DNA of 17,823 nt from SIG636 sp045537905 (GCA_045537905.1 JAZSQJ010000056.1:1-17823); one strand, 5' to 3'. Numbered from the stretch's first letter, positions 1 to 7,579 are shown. The notes: generated by a model not told the origin, from the sequence alone. Program-made: numbers and translations.

Positions 1-31
1 CAGCTTGATGACAAACCTTGTCATCAAGCTG
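1..31. repeat. Perfect 14-bp inverted repeat (hairpin)
   Basis: Positions 1-14 are exactly complementary to 18-31, with a three-base loop (ACC). No T-tract follows on the right, and the left flank lies outside the window. It could be the terminator of a gene to the left read on the minus strand, or the edge of the structured repeat that continues to about 197. The structure is seen directly; its role is unknown. Confidence 0.6.
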
Positions 32-59
32 GCAGAGTGCTGAGAAAGAGTGCAGGCAA

Positions 60-108
60 GACGAACCGAGGCGATAACTGTACTAAGTACTGTGAGCCGA
101 GGTTCGTC
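60..108. repeat. Imperfect hairpin with tandem GA/GA internal mismatch
   Basis: GACGAACC at 60-67 pairs with GGTTCGTC at 101-108. Inside, GA faces GA, then GGC (70-72) pairs with GCC (96-98). The apical part holds two GTAC copies separated by TAA. No reading frame here looks like a known protein. It lies beyond the terminator of the transporter operon. The regular nested structure suggests an intergenic repeat or a structured RNA, but no family is recognised. Confidence 0.5.
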
Positions 109-135
109 ACAAGCAAGAAAATGTAAAATACAAAA

Positions 136-167
136 AGCAAAGAGAGGCTTTCACGCCACTCTTTGCT
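136..167 (-). terminator. Rho-independent terminator of the nucleoside transporter operon
   Basis: AGCAAAGAG plus GGC (136-148) pairs with GCC plus CTCTTTGCT (155-167), with one A/A mismatch and a six-base loop. Read on the minus strand the stem is followed by TTTTTGTATTTT, the T-tract expected of an intrinsic terminator, about 60 bases after the nupQ stop. A further pair of arms, 113-122 and 188-197 (10 bp, perfect), encloses it. Confidence 0.75.
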
Positions 168-224
168 ACTTTATGAATAAAAATCAGATTTTCTTGCGTT
201 CTGTGCCTTTTTATGCGCTTTGCC

Positions 225-1220
225 CTAGCGGTCTTCGCGGTAATAATTGGTCCCCAGCGCCGCAGGTAATCCACTGCTTCCGCGCTTGTTTCTGATAGAG
301 GTAACAACCAGCACGATAGCGGTGATAATAAAGGGCAGTGCCTGGTAAAGCTGAGTGGGGATGCTGTCCAGCCAACCCAAGAGGGCGGGGAACGCCTTTG
401 CCAGGGTAGAGCCGGAAACACGCAGGGTATTAAAGAAACCGAAAACGAAGGTACCGATAATAGCAATAGAGGGGTTCCAATTAGCGAAGATAACCAAAGC
501 CACCGCGATCCAGCCGTAGCCGTTTATCCAGCACTCGCTATTAAAGGAGCCGGACATATACAAAGCCATATAGTAGCCGCCAATACCCATAACACCGCTG
601 CCAAGGCAGATGTGCAGATACTTCATCAGCTTAACGTTGATACCAACCGAGTCAGCCGCCGCAGGGTTTTCACCGATAGCACGGAGCTTAAGACCAACGG
701 TGCTGTGCTTAAGGTACCACCAAAGGGCAACGGCGATAATAATGCCAAGGTAAACAAGGATGTTGTGGCTGAAAAAGCCCTCGCCTATAATAGGTATCTT
801 GGAAAGCAAAGGTATTTCAATATCGGCAAAGCCGTTTTTAATGCTTTCGATGCTGTTCATAACGGGCCAGTCGGGACCCTTAAGGCTGTTACCTACAAAG
901 AAGTAGATGCCAAGACCGAAGGTGGTAAGGGTAAGACCCGTAATGTTTTGGTTAGCCTGCAAGGAAACGGTAAGCCAGGCAAAGAGCAAGCCGCAGAGTG
1001 CGCCTGCCAGAAAAGCAACGGCAATACCAACGCCCAAGCTGTTAGCATAGCAACCGCAGATGTAGCCGAAGATAGCACCTACTGCCATAGTACCCTCAAC
1101 ACCCAGGTTAAGACTGCCTGATTTTTCAACTACTATCTCGCCTACGGTGCCGTACAGAAGGGGAATGTTTATGGTAATGATGCTGTGTATAAAAGCGGTT
1201 ATAACACCTATTTTATCCAT
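225..1220 (-). CDS. nupQ: Nucleoside ABC transporter, inner-membrane permease 2 (NupQ/YufQ type)
   Basis: A 331-residue, strongly hydrophobic protein of the BPD_transp_2 family, the second permease of BMP-type nucleoside importers. With NupP it should form the membrane channel driven by the NupO ATPase. Family signatures are visible: EKSGSLNLGVEG near residues 33-44 and a cytoplasmic coupling segment RAIGENPAAADSVG near the middle. Eight or more hydrophobic segments are evident. The start lies five bases after the nupP stop, and its ribosome site (AAAGGAGAG) overlaps the end of nupP, so the two are probably translationally coupled. It is the last gene of the operon and is followed by a terminator. 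Substrate (purine or other nucleosides) is inferred from the whole cassette, not from this protein alone; sugar permeases of the same superfamily are the main alternative. Confidence 0.88.
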   Translation of the reverse strand: MDKIGVITAFIHSIITINIPLLYGTVGEIVVEKSGSLNLGVEGTMAVGAIFGYICGCYANSLGVGIAVAFLAGALCGLLFAWLTVSLQANQNITGLTLTTFGLGIYFFVGNSLKGPDWPVMNSIESIKNGFADIEIPLLSKIPIIGEGFFSHNILVYLGIIIAVALWWYLKHSTVGLKLRAIGENPAAADSVGINVKLMKYLHICLGSGVMGIGGYYMALYMSGSFNSECWINGYGWIAVALVIFANWNPSIAIIGTFVFGFFNTLRVSGSTLAKAFPALLGWLDSIPTQLYQALPFIITAIVLVVTSIRNKRGSSGLPAALGTNYYREDR

Positions 1221-1225
1221 AAAAG

Positions 1226-2356
1226 CTACTCTCCTTTCTTTTTACGGGCGATGCGGAAACGGATAAGGAAGTCTGCGGCAAGCACAAGGAAAAGAATAAG
1301 ACCCTGAAGCATATTAGCAAAGCTGGAGTCAACCCTTGCGAAGCCGGAGGCAGCGTTTACCGAGCCAAACTGAAGCACGCAGATAAGGGCAGATACGACG
1401 AATATCATACCCGTGTTAAGCTGGGCAAGCCAGGCAACGATGATACCCGTCCAACCCACGTCGTCGGTGATGGTGGTGGAAAGCACACCGGAGGAGCCAA
1501 CCTTAAAGGCGGCGGCAAGACCAACCAAAGCGGCGGAAAGGAAAACGGTACGAAGAACTATTTTGTTTACCTTCATCCCTGCGTAGTGAGCGGTGTTTGC
1601 ACTGTCGCCCACAACGCTTATCTCATAGCCCTGCTTGGTGTACTTAAGGTATACGAAGATGATTGCGCCTATTACGACGGTAAGTATAAAACATACGTTA
1701 AGCTCAAACTTCTCGCCAATAGGAATAGAGGGGAAGATAACGATGTTCTTAAAGCTTTCAAACACAGGTCTTGCGGAATGCTCCTGCAGGAAAAAGTTCC
1801 AGCTCTCCTTGGTTTCACCTATAAAGGTGAGGAAATAAAGAGCAATATAGTTAAGCATAAGGGTCATAAGCGTTTCGTTAGTGCCAAATCTTACCTTAAG
1901 TATACCTGCAATCAAGCCGTACAGACCCGCAATAAACATAGCCGCCGCACACATTACTATAAGGGTGATCCAGGCGGGGGCAACGGGCCCCAGCTTGAAG
2001 GCAACGAAGGCCGCAGACAAGGCACCCATAATAAACTGACCCTCACCGCCAATGTTCCAGAAACGCATCTTAAACGCCAGGGACAAGCCGACGGAGGTAA
2101 GTGCCAGCGGCAAAAACTCCTTGATATAGTTCATATAAATGCGGTACGCTCTCTTATTGCCAACCGCACCCATGGTAAACATCTGGTAATAGTATTCCTT
2201 GGGGTCAACGTCAATCGCCCAAAGCACAACCGCCCCTACAAGCAATGCGATAAGGATAGCACCCATATAAAAGCAAATACGCATCCACATAGGGCAGTTT
2301 TCACGCTTGACGATATGGAAGGGCAAGCTGAATTTTTTTGTTTTCGGTGTTTTCAT
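1226..2356 (-). CDS. nupP: Nucleoside ABC transporter, inner-membrane permease 1 (NupP/YufP type)
   Basis: A 376-residue BPD_transp_2 permease. After a basic cytoplasmic N-terminus (about 25 residues) comes a first membrane segment, an extracytoplasmic loop, and then the conserved stretch FKMRFWNIGGEGQF near residues 95-108, typical of NupP-like permeases. GTNETLMTLMLNYIA follows near residue 158. The C-terminus is strongly basic. The start is two bases after the nupO stop and the stop is five bases before nupQ, indicating one transcript. It pairs with NupQ to form the translocation pore. Family assignment is firm; substrate is inferred from the adjacent BMP-family lipoprotein. Confidence 0.9.
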   Translation of the reverse strand: MKTPKTKKFSLPFHIVKRENCPMWMRICFYMGAILIALLVGAVVLWAIDVDPKEYYYQMFTMGAVGNKRAYRIYMNYIKEFLPLALTSVGLSLAFKMRFWNIGGEGQFIMGALSAAFVAFKLGPVAPAWITLIVMCAAAMFIAGLYGLIAGILKVRFGTNETLMTLMLNYIALYFLTFIGETKESWNFFLQEHSARPVFESFKNIVIFPSIPIGEKFELNVCFILTVVIGAIIFVYLKYTKQGYEISVVGDSANTAHYAGMKVNKIVLRTVFLSAALVGLAAAFKVGSSGVLSTTITDDVGWTGIIVAWLAQLNTGMIFVVSALICVLQFGSVNAASGFARVDSSFANMLQGLILFLVLAADFLIRFRIARKKKGE

Positions 2357-2358
2357 GC

Positions 2359-3939
2359 TTAGTCCTCCTTACCGTCGTTGTTTTCAAACAGCGTATCCTT
2401 AGCAAAGCCGGCAGGCTTGTCTGCATACTTTTCGCTAAGGTCAAGAGAGCCCGTCATCATAAGCCCCAGCTCCTCCTTAGAGGTCTTGTGGGCGTGTACA
2501 ACACCCATCACCTTGCCGTGACAAAGTACAAGTATCTTATCGCAAAGGGCAAGCATAACGTCCAGGTCTTCGCCAACAAACAGCACGCCTACGCCTTCCG
2601 TCTTCTGTTTGTTGAGGATATTATATATAAGGTAGGAGGAGTTGATATCCAAGCCACGGACGGGGTAAGCGGTAATAATAACGTTAGGCCCTGCCTTTAT
2701 CTCTCTGCCAAGGAGCACCTTTTGAACGTTACCGCCGGACAAACGGCGTACGGGAGTCTCGGTAGAGGGGGTAACAACGGACAGGTCCTCGATAACCTGT
2801 TTTGCATCGGCTCTGCCACGCTTACGCTGGATAAAGGGGCCGGCGCCGTCGTGATAGCTCTTAAGCAACATATTGTCGGTGATGGACATTGAGGGGGCAA
2901 GACCCATGCCCAGTCTGTCCTCGGGGATAAAGGACATAGAAACGCCCTTTTCCAAAATAGCCTTGGGAGACAGCCCCACAATGTTGTCGCCCTTGTGTAT
3001 CATCTGTCCCGACACGATGGGACGAAGTCCTGCTATAGCCTCGCAAAGCTCCTTCTGACCGCAGCCGGCAATGCCCGCAACGCCAAGTATCTCACCGCCG
3101 CGGATATAAAAGCTAACGTTGTCAATAGCGGTAGCACCCTCGTCATTGTTTATGGTAAGCCCACGCACCTCAAGCAGGGGACGGGTTTTATCAACCGTAG
3201 GACGGTCGATGTTAAGGTCAACCTTATGACCCACCATCCACTCGGTAAGCTCCTGCTCGCTGGTCTCGGCAGTTTCAACGGTGGTAATGTATTCACCCTT
3301 ACGCATAATAGCCACACGGTCGGATATCTCCATAACCTCGTTAAGCTTATGGGTGATAATGATAATGGCGTGTCCTGCTTCCTTCATACTGCGCAGTACG
3401 TTAAACAGCTTTTCTATCTCCTGCACGGTAAGCACCGCCGTAGGCTCGTCCAGTATGATTATCTTTGCACCGTAGTACAAAACCTTAACAATTTCCAACG
3501 TCTGCTTTTCGGACACAGACATATTGTAAACCTTTTTTTCAGGCTCCAGCTCAAAGCCAAATTTTTGGGTTATATTTCTTATTTCGTCAAAGCGGTTCTT
3601 TTTAAGAACAAAGCCGCTTTTTTCCTTGCCCATCCAGATGTTATCGGCGGCAGAGAAAACGTCAACCAGCTTAAAGTGCTGGTGCACCATACCGATACCA
3701 AGCTTCTTTGCATCCTCGGGGGAGCTTATGGTAACCTCCTCGCCGTTTATATAAATACTGCCGCTATCAGGCTTGTATATGCCCGACAGCATATTCATCA
3801 AAGTGGTTTTGCCCGAACCGTTTTCGCCAAGCAATGCAAGTATCTCGCCGGCTTTGACGTTAAGATTAACACCCTTGTTAGCAACAATACTGCCAAAGGT
3901 TTTTGTTATACCCTTCATTTCAATGGCGTAGCCTGACAT
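2359..3939 (-). CDS. nupO: Nucleoside ABC transporter, ATP-binding protein with two ABC domains (NupO/YufO type)
   Basis: A 526-residue tandem ABC ATPase that energises uptake. The first domain has Walker A GENGSGKT at residues 38-45, a signature-like MSVSEKQ, and Walker B IIILDEPTA. The second domain has a degenerate Walker A (AGIAGCGQKE), a good signature LSGGNVQ, and a degenerate Walker B ending in PVRGLD. This asymmetry is normal for NupO, RbsA and MglA proteins, where only one ATP site is fully catalytic. The start codon is preceded by AAGGGAGGG. It is separated from the upstream lipoprotein gene by 153 bases containing two hairpins and is almost contiguous with nupP. Sugar-type ATPases share this architecture; the BMP lipoprotein and paired permeases favour nucleosides. 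Confidence 0.93.
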   Translation of the reverse strand: MSGYAIEMKGITKTFGSIVANKGVNLNVKAGEILALLGENGSGKTTLMNMLSGIYKPDSGSIYINGEEVTISSPEDAKKLGIGMVHQHFKLVDVFSAADNIWMGKEKSGFVLKKNRFDEIRNITQKFGFELEPEKKVYNMSVSEKQTLEIVKVLYYGAKIIILDEPTAVLTVQEIEKLFNVLRSMKEAGHAIIIITHKLNEVMEISDRVAIMRKGEYITTVETAETSEQELTEWMVGHKVDLNIDRPTVDKTRPLLEVRGLTINNDEGATAIDNVSFYIRGGEILGVAGIAGCGQKELCEAIAGLRPIVSGQMIHKGDNIVGLSPKAILEKGVSMSFIPEDRLGMGLAPSMSITDNMLLKSYHDGAGPFIQRKRGRADAKQVIEDLSVVTPSTETPVRRLSGGNVQKVLLGREIKAGPNVIITAYPVRGLDINSSYLIYNILNKQKTEGVGVLFVGEDLDVMLALCDKILVLCHGKVMGVVHAHKTSKEELGLMMTGSLDLSEKYADKPAGFAKDTLFENNDGKED

Positions 3940-3978
3940 AAAAACCCTCCCTTAATAGTTAAAGGCCTCGTTTACAAG

Positions 3979-4019
3979 GCGCTTGACAAAACACAAGAGG
4001 CTTGTATTCTGTTAAGCGC
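3979..4019 (-). repeat. Stem-loop in the bmpA-nupO spacer
   Basis: GCGCTTGAC (3979-3987) pairs with GTTAAGCGC (4011-4019), with one G-T type mismatch, and inside it ACAAG (3993-3997) pairs with CTTGT (4001-4005) around a three-base loop. On the minus strand it sits just upstream of nupO. It may shield the downstream message or the processed 5' end. It has no T-tract and is not a convincing terminator. Confidence 0.45.
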
Positions 4020-4032
4020 TTTATAAACAGAA

Positions 4033-4063
4033 GGGGTCGGTCGGTGATATGCCGACCGACCCC
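4033..4063 (-). terminator. Strong hairpin after bmpA, probable partial terminator or mRNA-stabilising stem
   Basis: GGGGTCGGTCGG (4033-4044) and CCGACCGACCCC (4052-4063) form a perfect 12-bp stem with a seven-base loop, 30 bases after the lipoprotein stop. On the minus strand it is followed only by TTCTGTTTAT, a weak T-tract, so read-through into nupO is expected. Such hairpins commonly give the solute-binding protein higher message levels than its ATPase and permeases. Confidence 0.6.
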
Positions 4064-4092
4064 AAAAACTGCAAACAGTGTAGCGGCGTGTC

Positions 4093-5376
4093 TTACGCTT
4101 CGGTAACGCCTGCTACGTAGTAGTTCATAGTGCCGGTGATAACGCTGTCTTCAACAGAAGCGCCACCTGCGGGAACGATTTCGTTGCCCTGGTTGTCCAT
4201 AAGAGCAGCGTCACTCTTGGTAACGGTGCCGTCAGCAGCGATGCTGAGCTTAACGCCGGAGAATACGTCCCATTCACCGTCAACCATCATCTTGCGAACG
4301 GCTTCGATAGCCTTATCGGTGTTAGCTGCGCAGTTAGCGGAGAGAGGAGATACGTCTACAAAGTTTTCCTTAAGGCCGCCGTAGTATGCGGAGGAGCCCA
4401 TAGTGGAAACAAACTTGGAAGCGTCGCCGCATTCCATAGCTGCCTTCATAGCGGTTGCATAATAAACGTCCCAGTGCCAGATAGCTGCGGTAAGGTGAGC
4501 CTTAGGAGCATCGGGAGTCATATCGGAGTTGTAGCCGCAACCAAAGATGTTTGCCTTTTCAGCAGCGATCTGAGGCTGAGCGGAGTCACAGTGCTGAGCA
4601 ATGATGCCGCAACCGAAGGAGTTGATAAGCTCGGTAGCGAAAGCGGATTCATTAACCTCGTCTGCCCAGTTGCCAAGCTTCTTAACGTGGATCTTAGCGT
4701 CGGGGTTAACTGCCAATACGCCGAGAGCAAAGCCGTTGATACCGGAAGCGGTTTCAGCATATTCGGTACCGTAAGCAGCAACGTAGCCTACGTTGTTGTT
4801 CTTGGTTTCAAGAGACTTGAGGCCTGCAGCGATACCGGAAAGGTAACGAGCCTGGTAAGCACGGCCAAAGTAGTTGTTGAAGTTGGTTTCGTTGCTCTTG
4901 TAGCCGGTAGCGTGGGAGAAGATAATGTCTTCATATTCGCCTGCAGCTTCTTCCATAGCATCGATGTAACCGAAAGAGATACCAAAGATAATGTCAACGT
5001 CCTTGCTGGCAAGGTTGTCGATAGCGGAAAGAACCTTTTCCTTATCTTCGGGAACCTCGTCAACGATAAAGAGCTGGGTGTCAACGTCGAGACCGAGGTT
5101 CTTCATAGCGGTGGTGATACCGTTGTGGTGAGCATAGGTGTAGCCGGCGGTATCGTTTTTGCTGTTGATGTAGATAGCGCCAACCTTAAGGTCTGCCTTA
5201 GCTTCGGTGCTGGCGTCGTTGCTTGCATCGGTGCTTGTGCCGGTGCTGGCTTCAGTGCTTGCGTCGGTGCTTGCGGTGCCTGCATCCTTGCTGCCACTGT
5301 CGGTGGTGTTGCCGCCGCAAGCCGCAATGGAGAGGAGCATCATAGCAACAAGAACAAGTGCGATGATTTTCTTCAT
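4093..5376 (-). CDS. bmpA: BMP-family nucleoside-binding lipoprotein
   Basis: A 427-residue extracellular solute-binding lipoprotein, the receptor of the nucleoside importer. It has a lipoprotein signal peptide with lipobox IAAC (Cys20), then a roughly 35-residue Ser/Thr/Asp/Ala-rich linker that would span the cell wall, then the BMP/PnrA (Med superfamily) domain. Recognisable segments are LKVGAIYINSKND at the start of the domain and IIFGISFGYIDAMEEAA further on. The start is supported by GGAGG eight bases upstream. It is the first gene of the operon, with a promoter at 5452-5480. The BMP family in Firmicutes and spirochaetes binds purine nucleosides; the exact ligand cannot be read here. Nup-type naming (nupN) would also be acceptable. 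Confidence 0.93.
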   Translation of the reverse strand: MKKIIALVLVAMMLLSIAACGGNTTDSGSKDAGTASTDASTEASTGTSTDASNDASTEAKADLKVGAIYINSKNDTAGYTYAHHNGITTAMKNLGLDVDTQLFIVDEVPEDKEKVLSAIDNLASKDVDIIFGISFGYIDAMEEAAGEYEDIIFSHATGYKSNETNFNNYFGRAYQARYLSGIAAGLKSLETKNNNVGYVAAYGTEYAETASGINGFALGVLAVNPDAKIHVKKLGNWADEVNESAFATELINSFGCGIIAQHCDSAQPQIAAEKANIFGCGYNSDMTPDAPKAHLTAAIWHWDVYYATAMKAAMECGDASKFVSTMGSSAYYGGLKENFVDVSPLSANCAANTDKAIEAVRKMMVDGEWDVFSGVKLSIAADGTVTKSDAALMDNQGNEIVPAGGASVEDSVITGTMNYYVAGVTEA

Positions 5377-5424
5377 GGTTTTTCCTCCAAAAAAAATTAA
5401 AAAATTAAATTTCCGATAATGGCA

Positions 5425-5456
5425 AAAATACCTACCATATCAGTTACTGGTATTTT
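5425..5456. repeat. 8-bp inverted repeat over the bmpA transcription start
   Basis: AAAATACC (5425-5432) is exactly complementary to GGTATTTT (5449-5456), with a 16-base spacer that also contains TACCA and TGGTA. It overlaps the predicted -10 element and the expected start of the minus-strand transcript. A repressor operator is plausible; no known regulator motif is recognised. Confidence 0.4.
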
Positions 5457-5480
5457 ACAAAAAAAACCTGAAAATTACAA
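5452..5480 (-). promoter_or_regulatory. Predicted sigma-A promoter of the nucleoside transporter operon
   Basis: On the minus strand TTGTAA (5480-5475), a 17-base spacer and TAAAAT (5457-5452) match the housekeeping consensus reasonably well. Transcription would begin near 5445, giving a leader of about 70 bases that is very AT-rich. No purine-riboswitch fold was recognised in it. Confidence 0.55.
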
Positions 5481-5524
5481 TAGCTTTTTTGAAAAAAAAT
5501 AAAAGATTTCCGCCTTTTTTGACG

Positions 5525-5563
5525 AAAAAATGCGGGGCTCTTTAATTACAACCCGCATTTTTT
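5525..5563 (-). terminator. Intrinsic terminator after hisS
   Basis: AAAAAATGCGGG (5525-5536) and CCCGCATTTTTT (5552-5563) form a 12-bp stem flanked by A and T runs, so it can work in both directions. On the minus strand it lies about 48 bases after the hisS stop and ends the FTR-trx-hisS unit before the bmpA promoter. Confidence 0.85.
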
Positions 5564-5610
5564 GCACATTAATATTAAAATGACTGATAAAAAGTTAATT
5601 TTTTCGCCCG

Positions 5611-6894
5611 TTAATCCTTGGCATAAACTTTCTCAAATTGGGTATAGCCTTCCTCCTCCAGCTTCTTGAACTGGGCGTTAAGGTTTTTCTTCATAGGCAA
5701 TACGGTAACGGTCTTGCCCTCTGCACGTAGCGCCTTTGCTCTCTCAAACAGCTCCACCTTCTTGGCGGTGTCAACGTCCTTGTGCACGAGAATGGCAATA
5801 CCGCCCTCGTTTATCTTAAAGCTCTCACCCAGCATATCCTTGAGGATGGTTATAATACGCTCAAAGCCGATGGAAAACCCGCAGGCAGGAACGTTGTTGC
5901 CGCTGAACTTGCCTATCATCTCGTCGTATCTGCCGCCGCCTGCGATAGAAAAGTTATAGCCGTCGATGCTTATTTCAAAAATGGTGCCCGTGTAGTAGCC
6001 CATGCCTCTTACAAGGGTAGGGTCAAAGGCTATCTTAACCGTATCGTCAGCCATAACACAGGTGCTGTCTATAATGTCTTTTATGCCTGCAACTACCTTG
6101 CCGCTTAAGTATTCCTCGGAAATACCGCTGCAAAAATCAAGGCAGGTCTTATCACGGGCGTCACGGAAGAAGGAGAGGTATTTATCCACAACCTCCTCAG
6201 AGTAGCCGTTGTCGGTAAGCTCTTTTCTTACGCCGTCCATACCTATCTTGTCAAGCTTGTCCAGGGAAACCAGCACGCCTGCTACGTCCTCCTCGCAAAA
6301 GCCTGCCTGTAGACAGATGGCACGGAGTATGCGTCTGTCGTTGATATGTACGGTAAGGCCCGAAACGCTGACACCCTTGTCAGCAAAGCTGCGGAAGATG
6401 GTAGCCAGCATACCTGCGGTAGCGGCTATAAGCTCAATCTCCGCAAGGTTGCTTTCGTCACCAAGCACGTCAATGTCGCACTGGGTAAACTGGCGGAAAC
6501 GACCCTTTTGGGGGTTGTCCGCTCTCCAAACGCTGCCTATCTGTAAGGCCTTAAAGGGGCTTGGCAGCTTTTCTGCATTGTTGGCGTAATACCTTGCCAG
6601 GGGAACGGTAAGGTCGTATCTCAAGCCGTTGTCTGCAATATCGTCAAAGCTACCCTTTTCCAAAGCAGACTTTAAGGACTGACCGCGCTTAAGCACCTTA
6701 AATATAAGCTTTTCGTTATCGCCACCCTGCTTGGAGCTAAGGTTTTCGATATGCTCCATAGCGGGGGTCTCTATCTGCATAAAGCCGTATCTGGAGTAGC
6801 TTTCCTTTATCAGGCTGAAAACGTACTCTCTCAGACGCATATCTGCGGGTAGCATATCGCACATACCCTTTACGGGTGTTTTAATAAATTTCAT
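5611..6894 (-). CDS. hisS: Histidyl-tRNA synthetase
   Basis: Class II aminoacyl-tRNA synthetase of 427 residues that charges tRNA-His in the cytoplasm. The N-terminus (TPVKGMCDMLPADM) is the usual start of the catalytic domain. Motif 2 appears as GSVWRADNPQKGRFRQFTQC, the histidine-specific segment as LVRGMGYYTGTIFE, and motif 3 near ACGFSIGFERI. The last 90 residues are the anticodon-binding domain. A start at 6894 is chosen over an in-frame ATG at 6966: it has GGAAGG upstream, matches the family N-terminus, and avoids overlap with the thioredoxin gene. It lies 28 bases after trxA in the same direction, so it is probably transcribed from the promoter at 7470-7498 together with the two small redox genes. 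No T-box precedes it. Confidence 0.95.
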   Translation of the reverse strand: MKFIKTPVKGMCDMLPADMRLREYVFSLIKESYSRYGFMQIETPAMEHIENLSSKQGGDNEKLIFKVLKRGQSLKSALEKGSFDDIADNGLRYDLTVPLARYYANNAEKLPSPFKALQIGSVWRADNPQKGRFRQFTQCDIDVLGDESNLAEIELIAATAGMLATIFRSFADKGVSVSGLTVHINDRRILRAICLQAGFCEEDVAGVLVSLDKLDKIGMDGVRKELTDNGYSEEVVDKYLSFFRDARDKTCLDFCSGISEEYLSGKVVAGIKDIIDSTCVMADDTVKIAFDPTLVRGMGYYTGTIFEISIDGYNFSIAGGGRYDEMIGKFSGNNVPACGFSIGFERIITILKDMLGESFKINEGGIAILVHKDVDTAKKVELFERAKALRAEGKTVTVLPMKKNLNAQFKKLEEEGYTQFEKVYAKD

Positions 6895-6922
6895 AATCCA
6901 AACCTTCCGTAAATTTGATAAT

Positions 6923-7231
6923 CTATGCAAGCAGTGCAAGAATTTCCTGTTTGTTTCTGTATCCAACGGCTACCTTTGTTTTTTCTCCGTCCTTAAACAC
7001 TACGAGGGTAGGGATGCTCATAACGCCGTACTTAACAGCCAGCTCGGGAGCGGTATCTACGTTTATCTTGCCTATTTTAACGTCGGGTCTTTCCTTTGCA
7101 AGCTCCTCTATAAAGGGAGCGATCATCTTACAGGGACCGCACCAATCGGCGTAAAAATCTACAAGGCATAAGCCCTTGCTTTCCAGTATCTCGGTTGCGA
7201 AATTATCTTTATCCAGCTTTATAATTGCCAT
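6923..7231 (-). CDS. trxA: Thioredoxin
   Basis: A 102-residue classical thioredoxin, a cytoplasmic protein-disulfide reductant. The active site WCGPC is at residues 30-34, with the buried Asp25 and the cis-proline loop SIPT typical of the fold; length is normal. AGGAGG lies eight bases before the ATG. It starts 11 bases after the stop of the FTR-like gene, so the two are almost certainly co-transcribed. This pairing suggests the iron-sulfur protein upstream reduces this thioredoxin, though that is inferred from gene order and family knowledge. Confidence 0.95.
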   Translation of the reverse strand: MAIIKLDKDNFATEILESKGLCLVDFYADWCGPCKMIAPFIEELAKERPDVKIGKINVDTAPELAVKYGVMSIPTLVVFKDGEKTKVAVGYRNKQEILALLA

Positions 7232-7242
7232 AACAAATCCTC

Positions 7243-7443
7243 CTAGTCCTTTGACTTATAGTAAAGCATACAGTGGCAGTAGCCCTCAAAATCGGGGTCA
7301 GCCATCTGCTCTCTAAATTCTTTGCAAATGCACTTGTATTCAGGCGTTTTAGGTATACGGCAGGGGCAGTAGCCGTCCTTTGCCTTAAGACCTTCCTTTA
7401 TGCGTGCAACAAGCTCAGGGTTATCGTTAAGTCTTATCGCCAT
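7243..7443 (-). CDS. Ferredoxin:thioredoxin reductase catalytic subunit-like mini-protein
   Basis: A 66-residue protein with six cysteines in three CxC pairs: CPC at 26-28, CIC at 38-40 and CHC at 56-58. In ferredoxin:thioredoxin reductases four such cysteines hold a 4Fe-4S cluster and two form the redox-active disulfide that reduces thioredoxin. The order of the pairs and KEFREQ after the second pair agree with the family, but the spacing (9 then 15 residues) differs from the plant and cyanobacterial 16 then 8, and the protein lacks the usual N-terminal part. No variable subunit is encoded nearby. It is the first gene of the operon, with AAGGAGGGG as ribosome site, directly upstream of thioredoxin. 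Confidence 0.8.
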   Translation of the reverse strand: MAIRLNDNPELVARIKEGLKAKDGYCPCRIPKTPEYKCICKEFREQMADPDFEGYCHCMLYYKSKD

Positions 7444-7469
7444 TCTTATCCCCTCCTTACTTCTCTAAG

Positions 7470-7498
7470 AGTATACCACTTTGCCCTCCTTAAGTCAA
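7470..7498 (-). promoter_or_regulatory. Predicted sigma-A promoter of the FTR-trxA-hisS operon
   Basis: Minus-strand TTGACT (7498-7493), a 17-base spacer and TATACT (7475-7470) are close to consensus. The start would lie near 7464, leaving a leader of about 20 bases that contains the ribosome site. It is back to back with the aspS promoter, 46 bases away. Confidence 0.75.
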
Positions 7499-7544
7499 GT
7501 AATATATTATAGATATAAAATGCACCTTTTTTTGAAAATTATTA

Positions 7545-7573
7545 TTGACAGGAGTTTAAGAGCGTGGTATAAT
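7545..7573 (+). promoter_or_regulatory. Consensus sigma-A promoter of the aspS-gatCAB operon
   Basis: TTGACA (7545-7550), exactly 17 bases, then TATAAT (7568-7573): a perfect match to the housekeeping consensus. Transcription should begin near 7580, at the 5' end of the T-box leader. A promoter this strong fits control mainly by attenuation. Confidence 0.9.
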
Positions 7574-7579
7574 TAACCC

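Noticed and set aside
50..295. Short 81-codon open frame on the plus strand at the left edge
   Set aside because: It runs through the hairpins and terminator and overlaps the end of nupQ in antisense. No ribosome site; more likely a by-product of the repeat.
2995..3936. Open frame of 313 codons on the plus strand within nupO
   Set aside because: Antisense to an ABC ATPase with all motifs in place; the sequence has no recognisable features.
6895..6966. Longer hisS start at 6966
   Set aside because: It would add 24 residues unlike histidyl-tRNA synthetases and overlap the thioredoxin end; the ATG at 6894 has a better ribosome site.
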